64,000 nt of DNA, from contig NC_060235.2 of assembly GCF_021155775.2 (NCBI RefSeq), positions 7,436,693-7,500,692 of the forward strand, in the 5' to 3' direction. The notes under the pieces were generated by a model. It saw nothing but the letters and a program-made list of their open reading frames with translations. It was not told the origin of the DNA and made no database searches. Source of the stretch: Neodiprion pinetum. Its lineage: Eukaryota > Arthropoda > Insecta > Hymenoptera > Diprionidae. This document shows, in pieces, positions 47,732 through 60,075 of the stretch (position 1 is the first letter of the stretch; each line of letters opens with the position of its first letter). The translations under genes and the position numbers were made by a program.

Positions 47732-49212
47732 GTTTTCAATATGTCTAGAATTGCGACTCAATTTTTTTATATCCTATAAAACATTTAATCAGTAAAAGCT
47801 ACGCGTTAAATCCCAGGTTTTCGTACAGGTAAGTTACCCACGTTATGCAGGAAGGATGCGGTTCGACGATAAACCGAGAAAAGTGTCGGATCTACCCGAT
47901 GCAGCAGGGTTTAAACGGAACGCACAGCGTCGAACGTAACTCGAATCCTTTATCTGCCCGTGAGCTTTCCGTTCGATACTATATCGATATATTTATCACC
48001 ATTTGTCGCCGGTTGAACATGTGTATTATCTCGTAGCAATAGAGTGGGGAAGTAGGTTTGCCTGTACTGAATGCGCGGTAATAATACCGGACCATTCTAT
48101 CAAATCGAATCGAATTGAGAGGCACTAATTTCGGCTCTTTATCGGACCCCGTCAAATGCCCGCAACACCTACACACAGATACCTACACGGATGTAACTAA
48201 ATCGTTCGACAAGTTTTCAAATCAAGATTCTCGATTGACAATGCCGGGTGAAATATCCGAGTAATAAAGCAACGCGATCTGATAGGAGGCGGGAAAGGCG
48301 CCTTTTGAAATTAGTAAAACCTGTCCAGCCGATAAGGACTCTCCACGTTCTTTATAAAACGGCCCCGATACACGTGGTGTGCAGCTGGATGAAAAGGGAA
48401 AGATTTACCAAAAATACGTTACCTGTCATGTGCCGAGGTACGAGGACTATAAACGTTGAGATTCCGAACATTTCACAAAGCCAAATCGACAAATAAATCG
48501 GAAATTCTTTTTAAATATTTCGATTAGCCTGTTGGGTGTTATGGAATTTTTTTTTTATTTTTTCTTTTTTACCAAAAGACAAAGAATTTTTGGATAATAC
48601 GAAGCGGTAATCCCTGAAATTGTATATTGAATTTTTTTTTTTTCCTACTGGTGGGAGTAAAAATCTGGAATGATCAGAAAATGTATTTGGTGCCTATATC
48701 GAGTTTTCAATTTGTTTCATAGAATGTGGAAGTTCAAGAAGTCGGAATATGTAAAAGTCAAAATGTAGAAAGGCCTAAACATTGAAAAAATAAAAAACAG
48801 TCAAATGAATGAGAGTATTGTATAGCAATCCAAAATATAAAATTTTCAGAATTCTATAAATTCAATAGAATATTTTTCCGGAGCACACCTTATATCCTTT
48901 GGATTCTTATAATTCACTTTTCTATATCTTGCTTTTTCTATGTTCCAATTTTGACCTTCTTGCTTTCGAAATTTCATTATTCTGACCTTTCGAGTTTCTA
49001 ATCCTTCTACATTTTCACCCCCGCACCGAAAAACATGCAAAAATTATACTAAAAACTTGACGTTTTAATTTAAATCAAATTCACGAAGACAATGTTTCAG
49101 CTACCCACTAAATTTTCTAATCCTCAATAGTAATGTCAAACTCCCATAAGAAAAAAATTTTAAATACGAATTCACACCCAACTTAAAGGGTTTTTTTTTC
49201 GATAAGATGCTA

Positions 49213-49613
49213 CACTGAGGAAAATTTCACTTCTTATAGTAACTATAAAAATTGAGTAAAACAGGTATCGTTAACAAAACTGTTTGAATATTGTTGGAAT
49301 TACGAAAAACGAGGTACGCGTAACCATTTTGCGCTATCGTCGATCTTTTTTTGGTAATTGCAACGCAAAATCAGTTTTTGAGGTTTACTCTACTTTTTTA
49401 GTCAAACAAGGCTTTAACGTCAATTTATCGTTGCACAAGCATTAAATTTTCGCAACAGTCACGAGAAAATATAGCAACAGTGATCGTAATGAGAAAGAAT
49501 AGTAACAGATTCTAGACTTTCTGGTAACAGCTAGAAAACTAATTTTCATTTCGTACCTAGAACTGTATTTTTTGATTGTGGTAAAAAACCGGAACTGAAA
49601 ATTTCTGTCAGCG
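49213..49613 (+). mobile_element. Repeat family I copy E, near full length, TA target duplication
   Basis: 401 bp, starting CACTGAGGAAAATTTCAC and ending ATTTCTGTCAGCG, with TA on both flanks (49211-49212, 49614-49615). Relative to copies B and C about 26 bases are missing near the right end, between GTGGTAAAAAA and CCGGAACT. Confidence 0.8.
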
Positions 49614-51248
49614 TACTAGACTCAGAATATGAGTCACATGGACGTGATGATATAAAATCCTGAACACGTCCCAATAATAATCGATGCGAAACAACTTATA
49701 CGGATTTGAATAAAATCGATGAAAATTAGATTCGTCGGAGGGATAAAAAAAAATGCGCCATATATGTACGTAGGTGTTCATGGTATATAATATATATGAC
49801 ACGTTATTATACATATACACAAATATATTTATACATAATGTAAACGCAGTATGCGATAAGGCGTAAGTGTGACTTTACCTGCACGGGATGAACGACGGAC
49901 TGACGCGGGCAGACAGATAGAGACATTTAATTTGTGAACAGCTGCCCCTATCGCGTTAATGCGTATAAATTAGCTACAAGACCAGCGCCCGAGATAAAAC
50001 GAGGACTGAGTTATTCCGAATCGCTTTGGGACTTTATCCACGGAATGTTCAGAGAATTAAGATATCTCGGGGGCCGTATACCCATCCTATAGATATACGT
50101 GGTATAAGCTCTATACACCATATACCACCTATGTATTTACAAATTTACACCTTTTCTATACAGGGTGGTTTACGCTTCATCTCATTACCATACCGCTCCA
50201 TATACTCGGCAGAATCGATTTTTTTTATTTTCATTTATTTTTGTATCGCGTTTACATAAACTTTACACAGTGTTCAAATTTTCACACGTAACAATTTAAG
50301 GAGAAATATATTTTAATTTTTTTTTTTTTCTTTTCATCTTTATGTTGTACTCGTTTAACATGAAACAAGTGTCGTGTGAAAATTTCCTATCATTGGAGAA
50401 ATGACAATTTCAATTCAACATATGTTTGATGTTCGTAACGAAAGGATTCTCTGTTTTACACTTCAACTGTCATTAACAAAATGAAAAGTTTTTGAAATTC
50501 ACGGGTTAGTTAGAAAGTTTCAAATCTCATGAGCAAGAAAAAAAGAGTGATTGCGATATTTCTCTTTCGATATATCTGAGCAGTATACGAAGATAATCGG
50601 TATTAATTGTGCGTTGTATCGAGTCACCCTGTATATTTGACGATGCATGTACACGCCTGCGACCATCTCTGAGGCATCGTGGAACATTCACGCCCAAGTG
50701 AATCGACGCTATTAATAAAAAAGAGCTTGATCAACGGCTCAAAAATGAGGCTAAAAATCTTTCTGATCGTCGGATTGGCTACCGTCCGTGCTTTGCGGTG
50801 CCGTTTCAAAGGACGAAATATATGCATCCACAATCGACGGTGTTTATTCTGGGAATTGAAATAAACTTTTAGAGATACAATTTTTTTTACGAAAAAATCG
50901 ACAAGTCTGTGTACAAATATTGCATTAAATATGTTATTGGTCATATTATTGTCAGCTTTGTTTACCGCTTTGTTTTTTTTTTTTTTTTTATTTCATGTGT
51001 TTATTTACTGTTGAATATAATTTGGATTAATGAAAAAATTCGAGACAAGGCAAGAAGAATTGTCATTCCATTATCATTCTACAATATCTCATATAACAAT
51101 TCTTTTGATCGTATATTACGATTAGATTAGATTCATCCATTCAAAGTTTCAATGTATTTATTTAGAATAAAAACGTTGATTTTCTACCAGAAAATTCGAC
51201 TTTCTTCAAAACTGCATGAGAAATGCTGCTTGTTGTGTTTTACCTATG

Positions 51249-51256
51249 TGACGTCA
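51249..51256. promoter_or_regulatory. Perfect CRE palindrome TGACGTCA, second site
   Basis: Context ATGTGACGTCACAAAG, an extended palindrome of 10 bases. Same caution as for the other site. Confidence 0.3.
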
Positions 51257-53040
51257 CAAAGCTTCCAGCGAAAGTTCGCAACAACGTTTTAGTCGGGTTA
51301 GGTTTGATTAGTTCGATTTAGTGAATTACTAATTTTCTTTACACTTTTCTGACGCGGCTTATCGAATTATTAAGTGAAATTAAGTTGCTATTCCAGAAGA
51401 TAACATAAAATAAAGGGAAAAAAGGGGAACACATTGCAAAAAGAGTGTTGACAAGGTTTTCAATCATCTCCAAAGTTATTTGTAAAGTTTTCTGTACCAA
51501 CCGAGTTAAAAAGCATGATATCGATAAAGTCCACTTTTGTTTTTGGTTTTTCTGTCCGCTTTATGGAAGAACACAGCAAGGCTGGTGTGTGTATAGAAAC
51601 GTTTCAAAACGATGCTACGCTTGATCAAATTACCATAATAGGAGGTTTCCGGATTACTTTTGAACGGAGAAACGAATTTGAATGTTCTTTATACCGATTG
51701 GCGTCTGGAAACAGTTGATTTTTTTACCATTCCACGTTCGGAAGTATTCCGAAAGTACGAATCAAGGCTTTTAACCGGTTAAATACGAATACAGGATCCC
51801 CTTAACACGTTGCGAGGAGTCTTACAAACCTGCATAATGTCGACACCAAATTTGGAGTTAAACGAAGAAGAATAATAAGAATTATCCGATAAAATACGCA
51901 AACGTACAAAAATAGGAGATCGTAACAAGATTTAAAAAAAAAGACCACGTAAAAAAGCATTCGACGTGTCCACCCAGATCGTTTTGACCGAAATGACTAA
52001 TTAATTTGGAATAAACGAAGACTGCCAACACTTCCCACAACCGTTTTAATTTAATTTTATTTGTTTTTTTTTTCTTATTCTTCAGCCCTCCTCAAACCTG
52101 GGAGATCGTTTTTATTCTTCCTTTCGTTTTCAAACGAAATCGTGTAATGGCGCGTATATACCGCGCTCTTCTCGGCCCCGCTTCTCGCACAAGGAGTTAA
52201 CCCCGTCTTCGGTCTCACCTCGGCTATCTCCTCAGGTTGGACACAATATTAGTATAGGCACTCTGGCTATCTTAACGGAGTGGTCTTCCAAGTTTCTCGC
52301 CTCTCCGAGAGAGAAGAGACGCGACTCGACTTCTTCGACGGTCTCGGGCCCCGACGGGCCCCCCTTTACAGACTCAGGTCTCCCGGTCCCACCGATTCAC
52401 GGCTCTATTTCGAACAAAGAGTCACCTCTTTTAAGAGGATATCCGTGTCAAGTGGCCATTTCAATCTCGAATCGCTTTTTAATCGGTTGAAATTTGTCAG
52501 CTTTAGACCCCGAAACGTTTTCATCTTTGTTATACATTACGTTGGTATGCTTGTATTACCTGCCCTGATCTCTGCATACACGTCGCCGACTCAATATCGA
52601 ATTATCATCCTGATGATGCGGTATTTTTGTTGCATTATTATGTTTTTCGCACGCAATGTGCTGTAACTCGGCCAGTGCTCGCCATCCAATTCTTTCCACA
52701 TCGTGTCATGAAGACTATGCAAGGAGCACGAACTTTGTGTATACAAATCGTTTTCCAAAATAACAGAGAAGTTACAGTGTTCTATAGATACCGAAAGGGA
52801 GGGGTTTATAAGGCGGTAATGAAAACTTTCTACGAATCCCAACGCAAGATCGTCGATTAGTCGATCTCGAGCATCCCTGCAACCAATGACAGTTCGGTAC
52901 TAAAGGAACACTAGCGACGCCAGTGGCAGAAAAAGTAAACCCAATGTGCACGAATAATGGGACAAGTTTTGTAAATTCACCCATTTCAGTTCGTGCTCTC
53001 CTTGTACAGTCTCCACGCATCTTGTCTTCGCTCAGGTATA

Positions 53041-53057
53041 GGTTAGGTTAGGTTAGG
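53041..53057 (+). repeat. Short TTAGG array (arthropod telomere-type word)
   Basis: GGTTAGGTTAGGTTAGG, three full TTAGG units. It is too short to be telomeric. Such words are scattered widely in hymenopteran genomes; others here are GGTTAGG at about 51297 and TAACCTAA at 17342 and 18290. Confidence 0.7.
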
Positions 53058-54704
53058 ATCTCAGGTACGCCACTGGAGTAAAATCATGGAGAGTATGAGG
53101 TTAACTTCAAAGAAAACATTAGTTACACAGCTACCGGAGAAAGTTGGTTGAAAGTTTTTTCATTGATAGCAGTCTAGGTTTTGCACATGATTTTAGCTAG
53201 AGTTGGGCTAGTTATCTAACTAGTTATTTGTTTCGTTAAAGCCAGGTTATCTCGTGTACTTCAAGTTGGTACTACAGAATATTTGACGTAAACATGTTAA
53301 ATTGATCCTTGACGGGAAAATTGTTTCGTAATCTTTGAAGCTAGTCAACACTGTCCCTGACAATTCTGAGTACAGGAAAACAATTTATATTGATTATGAA
53401 ACTGATGCAATCCTGCAAGATTTTGAAATTCAGAAAAATGTAACGGGTCTTCTTCTTTTATTTTTGAATCTGTAATAGATAGATCGGAAAAGAAAAGATC
53501 ACGCAATCAAAGAAAGCAATAACGGAAATAGAACGAAATTAATGGAATGGTAGATAACGAACAATTTATAGGTGTTAATTTCTTATCTTTATACTTGAAG
53601 CTATAAAAAGACTGCCTTTCTTCACACTTAATCAAGATTTTTGTTTTTTCTGAAGGATCTTTTTCATCACCGATTAGTTACTAATGCTCAATCGGTAAAT
53701 TACGGCGATTGCAGGTTTTCGAACTACTCCTGAGCAGAGCGATAAAATTGAATTTTGTTTCACCGATCGAGAACTTATAGGTATCGCAAAATGGCGCTTG
53801 ATACTGATAATAATCATAACTAGAACATACAAAAAGCTGCTTTATTCATCACCTTACCGACAGAGTAAGCAAGTCTTTTCAAATTTATATTGATTTCTAC
53901 ACATATAGCAAGCGTTAATTTATTAGTTGTAAATTTCTGAATGCCAGGAGAAAAATCTAGTTTATTACTACGTTTAGACGTAATCCGAAAAATCGGATCA
54001 GGTGATTCAGGCGATTGAATTCAAGCATCGTGGCATTCCTTTAACCTCAAATGACGTCCGAGTTTGAAACTTGTGACATTGATATTAGGCAAATCAGTAG
54101 TAAATATCATTAAATCGCTAAGTCAACAGAGCAGCTGACAATTGTTGACAACCAATTGAACCGCGAATGGAAATAAAAATCCTAACCTCAAAATCAGACG
54201 GCAACAATCTTGTGAATCTTTCACCGTTTTTCTTCAGCGATATTAACGGTTGCGAGTTTATTAACTAAGCGGGAAAAAAATCCACAAACAAAGAAGAATG
54301 AACAGAACTTAAGCCCAAAAGGTACGAGTTACATAGTCAGGGTAAAAGTATAACTTGAGCAGGTGGTGGCGGTTTATTCTTTTGTTACACAGTTACGGGT
54401 GGTTTGATTTCGCGTGACCAGTCGGTATATTCAAGTGGCCTCACTTTCTGGTAGTCGTGAGCAACGGGGGGAATAAGGGTGGCGGTCTGGCAACCGCACG
54501 ACCACCACGCTAATGTCCCTAATTACATCGTTGCTTGATTCCTGTTAGTCTACCTGCACGCGTTAAGGCGCGGTGACGACGAGGTACGCGGGCATTAAGT
54601 GGCACATGTGTGCGTTACGATACGCGTCCCTCATACTTCGATCCGACATTCGTTGAAACCAATTTCAGTTAGCTAAATACGCATTTAAAATTTAAAAATA
54701 TGTA

Positions 54705-55056
54705 CACTTGGAGACAATGAATCTGAGACGGCCAATTTTTTACACTAGGCAGTTATGTTGGCAGCACAGAGAAACCTACAGCGCCACAGTCGGCCGAGCG
54801 CGAAACTCACTCAATATCAAAAAACGTAACGTAACCAATGACCGTCGAATCTAACCTTAGAATACGTGTCAATCCAACAAGTCATCATCCCCGCGATATT
54901 CTAAGGTTAGATTCGACGGTCATGGATCATGTTACGTTTATTGAGACTGAGTTAGTTTCGCGCTCGGCCGACTGTGGCGCTGCAGGTTTCTCTGCGTTGC
55001 CAACATAACTGTCTAGTGGAAAAAATTAGACGTCTCAGATTCATTGTCCCCAAGTG
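54705..55056 (-). mobile_element. Repeat family II, mariner-like MITE, copy 2 (inverted loop)
   Basis: Also exactly 352 bp with TA at 54703-54704 and 55057-55058 and the same arms (CACTTGGAGACAATGAATCT at the left, CCCCAAGTG at the right). The central loop reads CGTGTCAATCCAACAAGTC, the reverse complement of the loop in the 18.1 kb copy, so the two copies lie in opposite orientation. Confidence 0.85.
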
Positions 55057-55057
55057 T

Positions 55058-55240
55058 ACGTATAATATAGACTTAAAAAAACTAAAATGTGGAAGAAAAT
55101 ATGGAGTAAAAAATAACACATATGGCTGAGTGAAGCACACTTTATTTTGACGTATAATATAGACTTGAAAAAACTAAAATATGTAGAAGGAATGTGTAAT
55201 GAAAAATAACAACCATTGTCAGGTAAAAAAGTATTTTGCC
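55058..55240 (+). repeat. Partial direct duplication, period 92 bp, abutting the MITE
   Basis: ACGTATAATATAGACTT followed by AAAAAACTAAAAT occurs at 55058 and again at 55150; similarity then fades through the GAAAAATAACA block. The first unit starts at the TA beside the 54.7 kb MITE, so the MITE end sits exactly on the duplication edge. Confidence 0.6.
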
Positions 55241-56385
55241 AAAAAAATTGTGATAAATAAAGTGCGATCTACTCGATAATAGTTTTTATTTCTTATAACA
55301 CATTTTTTCCATAAGTCTATATTGTATCTACATATTTCATTATTTTGAATATATATTCATCTTGGCCATTATTATTAGAAACAACTCTTCACCATTCATC
55401 GTCCACAGAATTATCAATTAGTAAGGTTTCAGTAGGTTGAATCAATCCAAATACCTAAGTATAATCCAATGGATATTTAATGTTCCATTTCATTCTTATA
55501 TATTATACAATTACAAGCGATTTTCCAGTCAGTAAAATTCTTTGCTGAACTGAAAAAATTTCGATCTACATTAAATCTATAATTATTGAATTATTGTTGA
55601 TTTTAGTTTTGATGCAAAGAATGCACTGCCAAAGTGTACGTAACTCTGATATTATTTCGCCCGGAAGTCCCTAAAGTGGTTAACCGAGATACGTAAGATG
55701 AATTACACTAAATTGTGTAAATTAATTAAGATACAGAAAAATAAGTAAAGTATATTCATTAATTCATGATTTGATTATCCACTGAAAGCACTCAATCCTC
55801 TAGACCGAAAGAAATCTGAAAAAAAATATGTATGACTTTGCAGAATTTCTGAAAGTCTTTTATCAACTGCTTAAACTTCCATCTTCAGCATCTTTCAAAT
55901 ACGCCCGAGAAACTTGAAACAATCAAATTGAATCATGCCTGTTGACGCTATAATTATAACGTTGAATTCTCATTTCTGATTTCTATCGACCGTTCGGATA
56001 GGATAAAATACAGATCATATTACATTTACGTCGTACATCATTTATTTGTACTAATAATTCTAAATGTTTTCTCAAAATTCAAAGGTGTATCGTGCAGAAA
56101 CCATGTTGTTTTATGAAATAAGCTTCGAAGTGAAAGGAGGTGGAGATAATGCTGCTATGTCGGTGAGGGGTGGAGAATGAGGGGGAGGACAGTAGGAGCA
56201 GGAACGGGATAATTTGCATACTCAAATGAACAACTCTCGGTATACCTCCTCCTGTAACGTCTACGTGAGTCACTGGCGTAGCTTTGGGAATGCGTCAAAT
56301 TCTTGTGCCAAAAATTTGTCAAAAATTTGCCATTTATTTATACGTCATTCGTCCTGCATAATCCGATCTCTACTTGACTTACCGG
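55241..56385. other. AT-rich spacer, nothing seen
   Basis: No repeat or coding signal recognised apart from a purine-rich patch at about 56128-56205. Confidence 0.45.
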
Positions 56386-56812
56386 CACTGAGAGAAATTT
56401 TTAGTTCCGGTTACCGCTCAGTCCTTACATATTTTCATTTTTACCACAATCGAAAAATATAGTTCTAGGTACAAATGAAAATTAGTTTTTTTAGGTGTTA
56501 CCGGAAAGTCTAATATCCGTTACTATTCTTTCTCATTACGATCACTGTTACTATATTTTATTGTAACTGTTGCGAAAATTTAACGCTTGTGCAACGATAA
56601 ATTGATGTTAAAGCCTTGTTTAACTAAAAAAGTAGAGTAAACCGAACAAACTGATTTTGAACTGACCTCACAAAAAAGGATCGACAATAGCGCAAAATGG
56701 TTACGTGAACTTCGTTCTTCGGAATTCCAACAATATTCAAACAGTTTTTTTTAACGATACATGTTTTGCTCAATTTTTCTAGTCACTATAACAAACGAAA
56801 TTTTTCTCAGTG
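56386..56812 (-). mobile_element. Repeat family I copy F, full length, reverse orientation
   Basis: 427 bp, reading in reverse: CACTGAGAGAAATTTTTAGT at the left and AAATTTTTCTCAGTG at the right, with all internal blocks present. Both ends are well preserved, but the flanks (GG and TG) do not form a 2-bp duplication. Confidence 0.8.
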
Positions 56813-59800
56813 TGAATACCTAAAAAAATGTACCGTTGAATTGCAATTGAATTTTTAGTTGTAGGTGAATTGATACTATAAATTTTACGACAGAAAACGG
56901 ATTTCATTCAATGAAGAAGAATGAAGAAACTTTTTAATTCGGAAAAAATGGAATTTTATCTGGCTAACGAGAGATAAATTCGTGAGAGTAAAAAACTGCA
57001 CTGATTCAAGCGAACATTGGTGTACACAGCTGATCAATTTTCTAGTAGCTTCTGAAAGAATAAAAATTTAGTCAGCTCTTAGTATTTCATTTTTTTGGCG
57101 TGCAGAAGGTGAAAAGTAAAGACGAAAAAGTAACGTAATTTTCATGCCTGTTCAATTCCAAATCGTTCGAATTTCGTGTAAAAGAAACTTGTTGTAAACT
57201 AAAATTTCTTCACATAAATCGCAGTTTGCGATTGTTTTAATTAAATTGGACTTCATCTGCTTAAATTCATGTTTTTAAATCTTGTTTTCGTCTGTGTTCA
57301 TTTTATTTTTCGTCTTACAGCTGTTATTATTACGTTTTATATTTTTACTTGACTGCAACGTATACGCTCGAAAAAATCTTCAAGTATAATCTGTTACACA
57401 TACGATAATGATCAGAAATGAACGCGACATTTTGTCCCAATTTCTCGAGATCTGGTTTCACGTGACGTTTTTTTGATCACCTCAGTTATGGAGGAGGGGG
57501 GACATTTTTTTTCTTGCTCGACTTTGTTCTTATATTGAACGATGTATTAGGTGCGATATGCAAATTCGACTTTGCGCGTGTGTGTATATACAACGTATTT
57601 GTTATTTGCGTCGACGCCTTTGAGAAACTATGATATCGGCGCGCGGTGCTTTGAACGTGAGCGAGAGACGCTTCGCCGTATGAATTGCAAATAAACTCAC
57701 CCTTCCATCACCCTGAACATCCATTCCACCACCATTGCTTCACTCCCACACGCTATCCACACTTTCCAACACTTCGCCCGAATAAGCTAGATCGTTGAAA
57801 ATCTTACGTATCCCAGCAGCTCTCATTCCGAACGGTCGCCAGATCGTTTATTACACGAATTATCGAGTCGAACTTATTTATTCTGTGCTCCTCTTTACAC
57901 TAGATATCAAACTAGGCTAAGTTTTTGGATTTGAGACTATGAATATAGCTGAACTTTGTATACTTTTCTTGTTATTTCCCAACATTGCCATGGGAAAGAT
58001 CTCAATAAACCATCAACCATCAACTCCGATTCGCCGATCAAAGAAAACCCGGATAGAGTAAATAGAGCAAAGCCAAAAAACTTTTTCACAAAGCTGAATT
58101 CTAATTAGCGTTGATCCTACGAAGCTTTCACGGTATACAATAAAATGCGGATAACCTGTCCTGCGCAAAAAGATGCGATCTAATATAGCGACAGAAAAGT
58201 TATTCGACGAGGTAGTGAATTTTTTACCCGAACAAGAAAACTATGACAAGTTTTTATATCCTACGTCTCGAGCTTGAGACGAAGAGTTTGCCACTTCGCA
58301 GATAGAAAAGTTAAACGTGCAGTCTCTGTACACGGGTTTTATCCGCACCCGAGCTTCGAGCTTGTAACTTTTCTTCGAATGTTAGATGAGAAATCTTGTT
58401 TACAGTTTTCCCGTGTATTCGGTGTAAAGTCCACAGTCGGCACGATCCGATGCTAAAATTGCAACTTTCTTGCGCAAATTCCCAAATCTGTTAGCTTTTT
58501 TCTCAGAATTTTTTATATCACTGGTGTAAATTTTTCGCAAAATTTGCTGAGACAGTAAAATTGGTGAAAGTGTTGTAGGTACTGTTTTAAGTGAAATTAT
58601 ACTTTGTGTAAATTATTCTGTCTTTCATCATTGTTTTTTTTTTTTTTTTTGTTGAAATTTGTGAGATTCTTTTTTTCTGGTTACAATAAAATTTTGTTTC
58701 ATCCGATTGGTTTATACGTAAGTAGTTTCGAGTATAAGATTGAAAACTACATTTCTGACAAGATCGAAATACGTATTTATATATGTGTAAGATGAACATG
58801 GAATTATGCAAGCTTGATTATAATATTTTGAAAGCCCATAAAGCTAGCTTTTGCTATCTTATGCTCGCGGAATCCAAACAGCTGAAAGTTTCGAATTGTT
58901 GCTACGATAAACAAATTTTAGCTGTTCATATTAAAAGCTGTTTTCATTTATTTATTTATTTATTTTTTTTTTTTCTTCCACTTTGCCAAGTCAAAGAATG
59001 TTTTTTATTATACGCAACGATCCAGATTTTCGGAAAGTGAACGCGGTTCGGTTGATATCGTGTCTCGCAATTCTCGAGGATGAGAAACACGGAGATCCAG
59101 CTATTTGATATGTATACTGAAACGGCCGAAAGTCGTTTGATGTAGCCATTTTAATATTGAGATTGCTGGCACCTTCTTGAATCTACCGACGCTGAAGGGA
59201 TTGCGAGAAGTAAATTCCTCATGTTTCTCCCACTGTGTGTATACGAAGGTATCTCGCGATAGGTACGGCACGTTTGTAAAAAGCACACGACTCCGATCTC
59301 CTCTTCGAAACTTTCTATTTAATATTTCACGTTTTGTATATTATACAAGCTAACGTTCCACGCAGATGCAAAATTCGCTGATCCACGTGTCTGGATGATT
59401 GCAAAATTAAACATTTATGTCACCGATCCAACACACTAAAAACTTGGATTTTATTACCTTCATGTTTTCTCAGCTGCTTTACGTGTTGGAATTTTGCCGT
59501 TTTTTGTTTTTTTTTTTTTTTGTTTTTTTTTTTCTTTCAACCAACAAAATATTCAAACGCAGCTAAATTTTATTAGCCTATTCGTGACTGTACATAGATT
59601 CATTGAACTATTCGTATGGAAACAATTTTGTTGTTGTTTCGACTGAAACGTACATTTTAATTAACAAAAGTATTTGCAGTTAGTTGAATTATATTCGCTG
59701 ACTTGGATCAACGAAACAAGTGGTATCACCAAGACGAAGATTTATTCAGGCTCAGAAACTTAATTTGTTTCTTTCAAACGTTTAAAGTTTCTAACGAAAG

Positions 59801-59880
59801 GCACATTCGGTTCATTCAACCATACGTATTGAACAATGTATGACTTTGAACAGAAAGAACAAACATCATCTAGTCTGACG
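56813..59880. other. AT-rich spacer, nothing seen
   Basis: Only T-runs (for example 58625-58650 and 58953-58976) and a mildly CpG-rich stretch at 57590-57690. No gene recognised. Confidence 0.45.
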
Positions 59881-60075
59881 TACTGTGAGAAATTTTTAGT
59901 TCCGGTTACCGCTCAGGCCTTAACTATTTCCATTTTATACCACAACCGAAAAATATAGTTCTAGGTACGCGTACCTCGTTTTTCGTAATTCCAACAATAT
60001 TCAAACAGTTTTCTCAACGATACCTGTTTCACTCAATTTTTCTAGTTACTGTAACAAATGAAATATTTCTCAGTG
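59881..60075 (-). mobile_element. Repeat family I copy G, internally deleted
   Basis: Both ends are present (TACTGTGAGAAATTTTTAG and ATTTCTCAGTG) with CG on both flanks (59879-59880, 60076-60077), but only 195 bp remain. The interior jumps from TTCTAGGTAC straight to CGTACCTCGTTTTTCG, so about 230 bases were lost, apparently at a short TAC/GTAC match shared by the two breakpoints. Confidence 0.75.

Larger units (their letters stand above)
38837..49212. other. Upstream desert, repeats and CpG-richer blocks
   Basis: GC-richer blocks at 39130-39420 and 45440-46190; otherwise AT-rich with the repeats listed separately. No gene recognised. Confidence 0.4.
49614..54704. other. Upstream desert, no supported gene
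   Basis: A CpG-rich block at 52140-52460 and another at 54460-54620 stand out; the latter contains CCCTAATTACATCG, a homeodomain core. A 128-codon frame at 52280-52666 has no known domain. Confidence 0.4.

Noticed and set aside
52280..52666. 128-codon frame with a hydrophobic C-terminal part
   Set aside because: No recognisable family, weak start context and opposite-strand frames of similar size; treated as chance.
53041..53057. Interstitial telomere
   Set aside because: Only three TTAGG units; such words are common in hymenopteran DNA.
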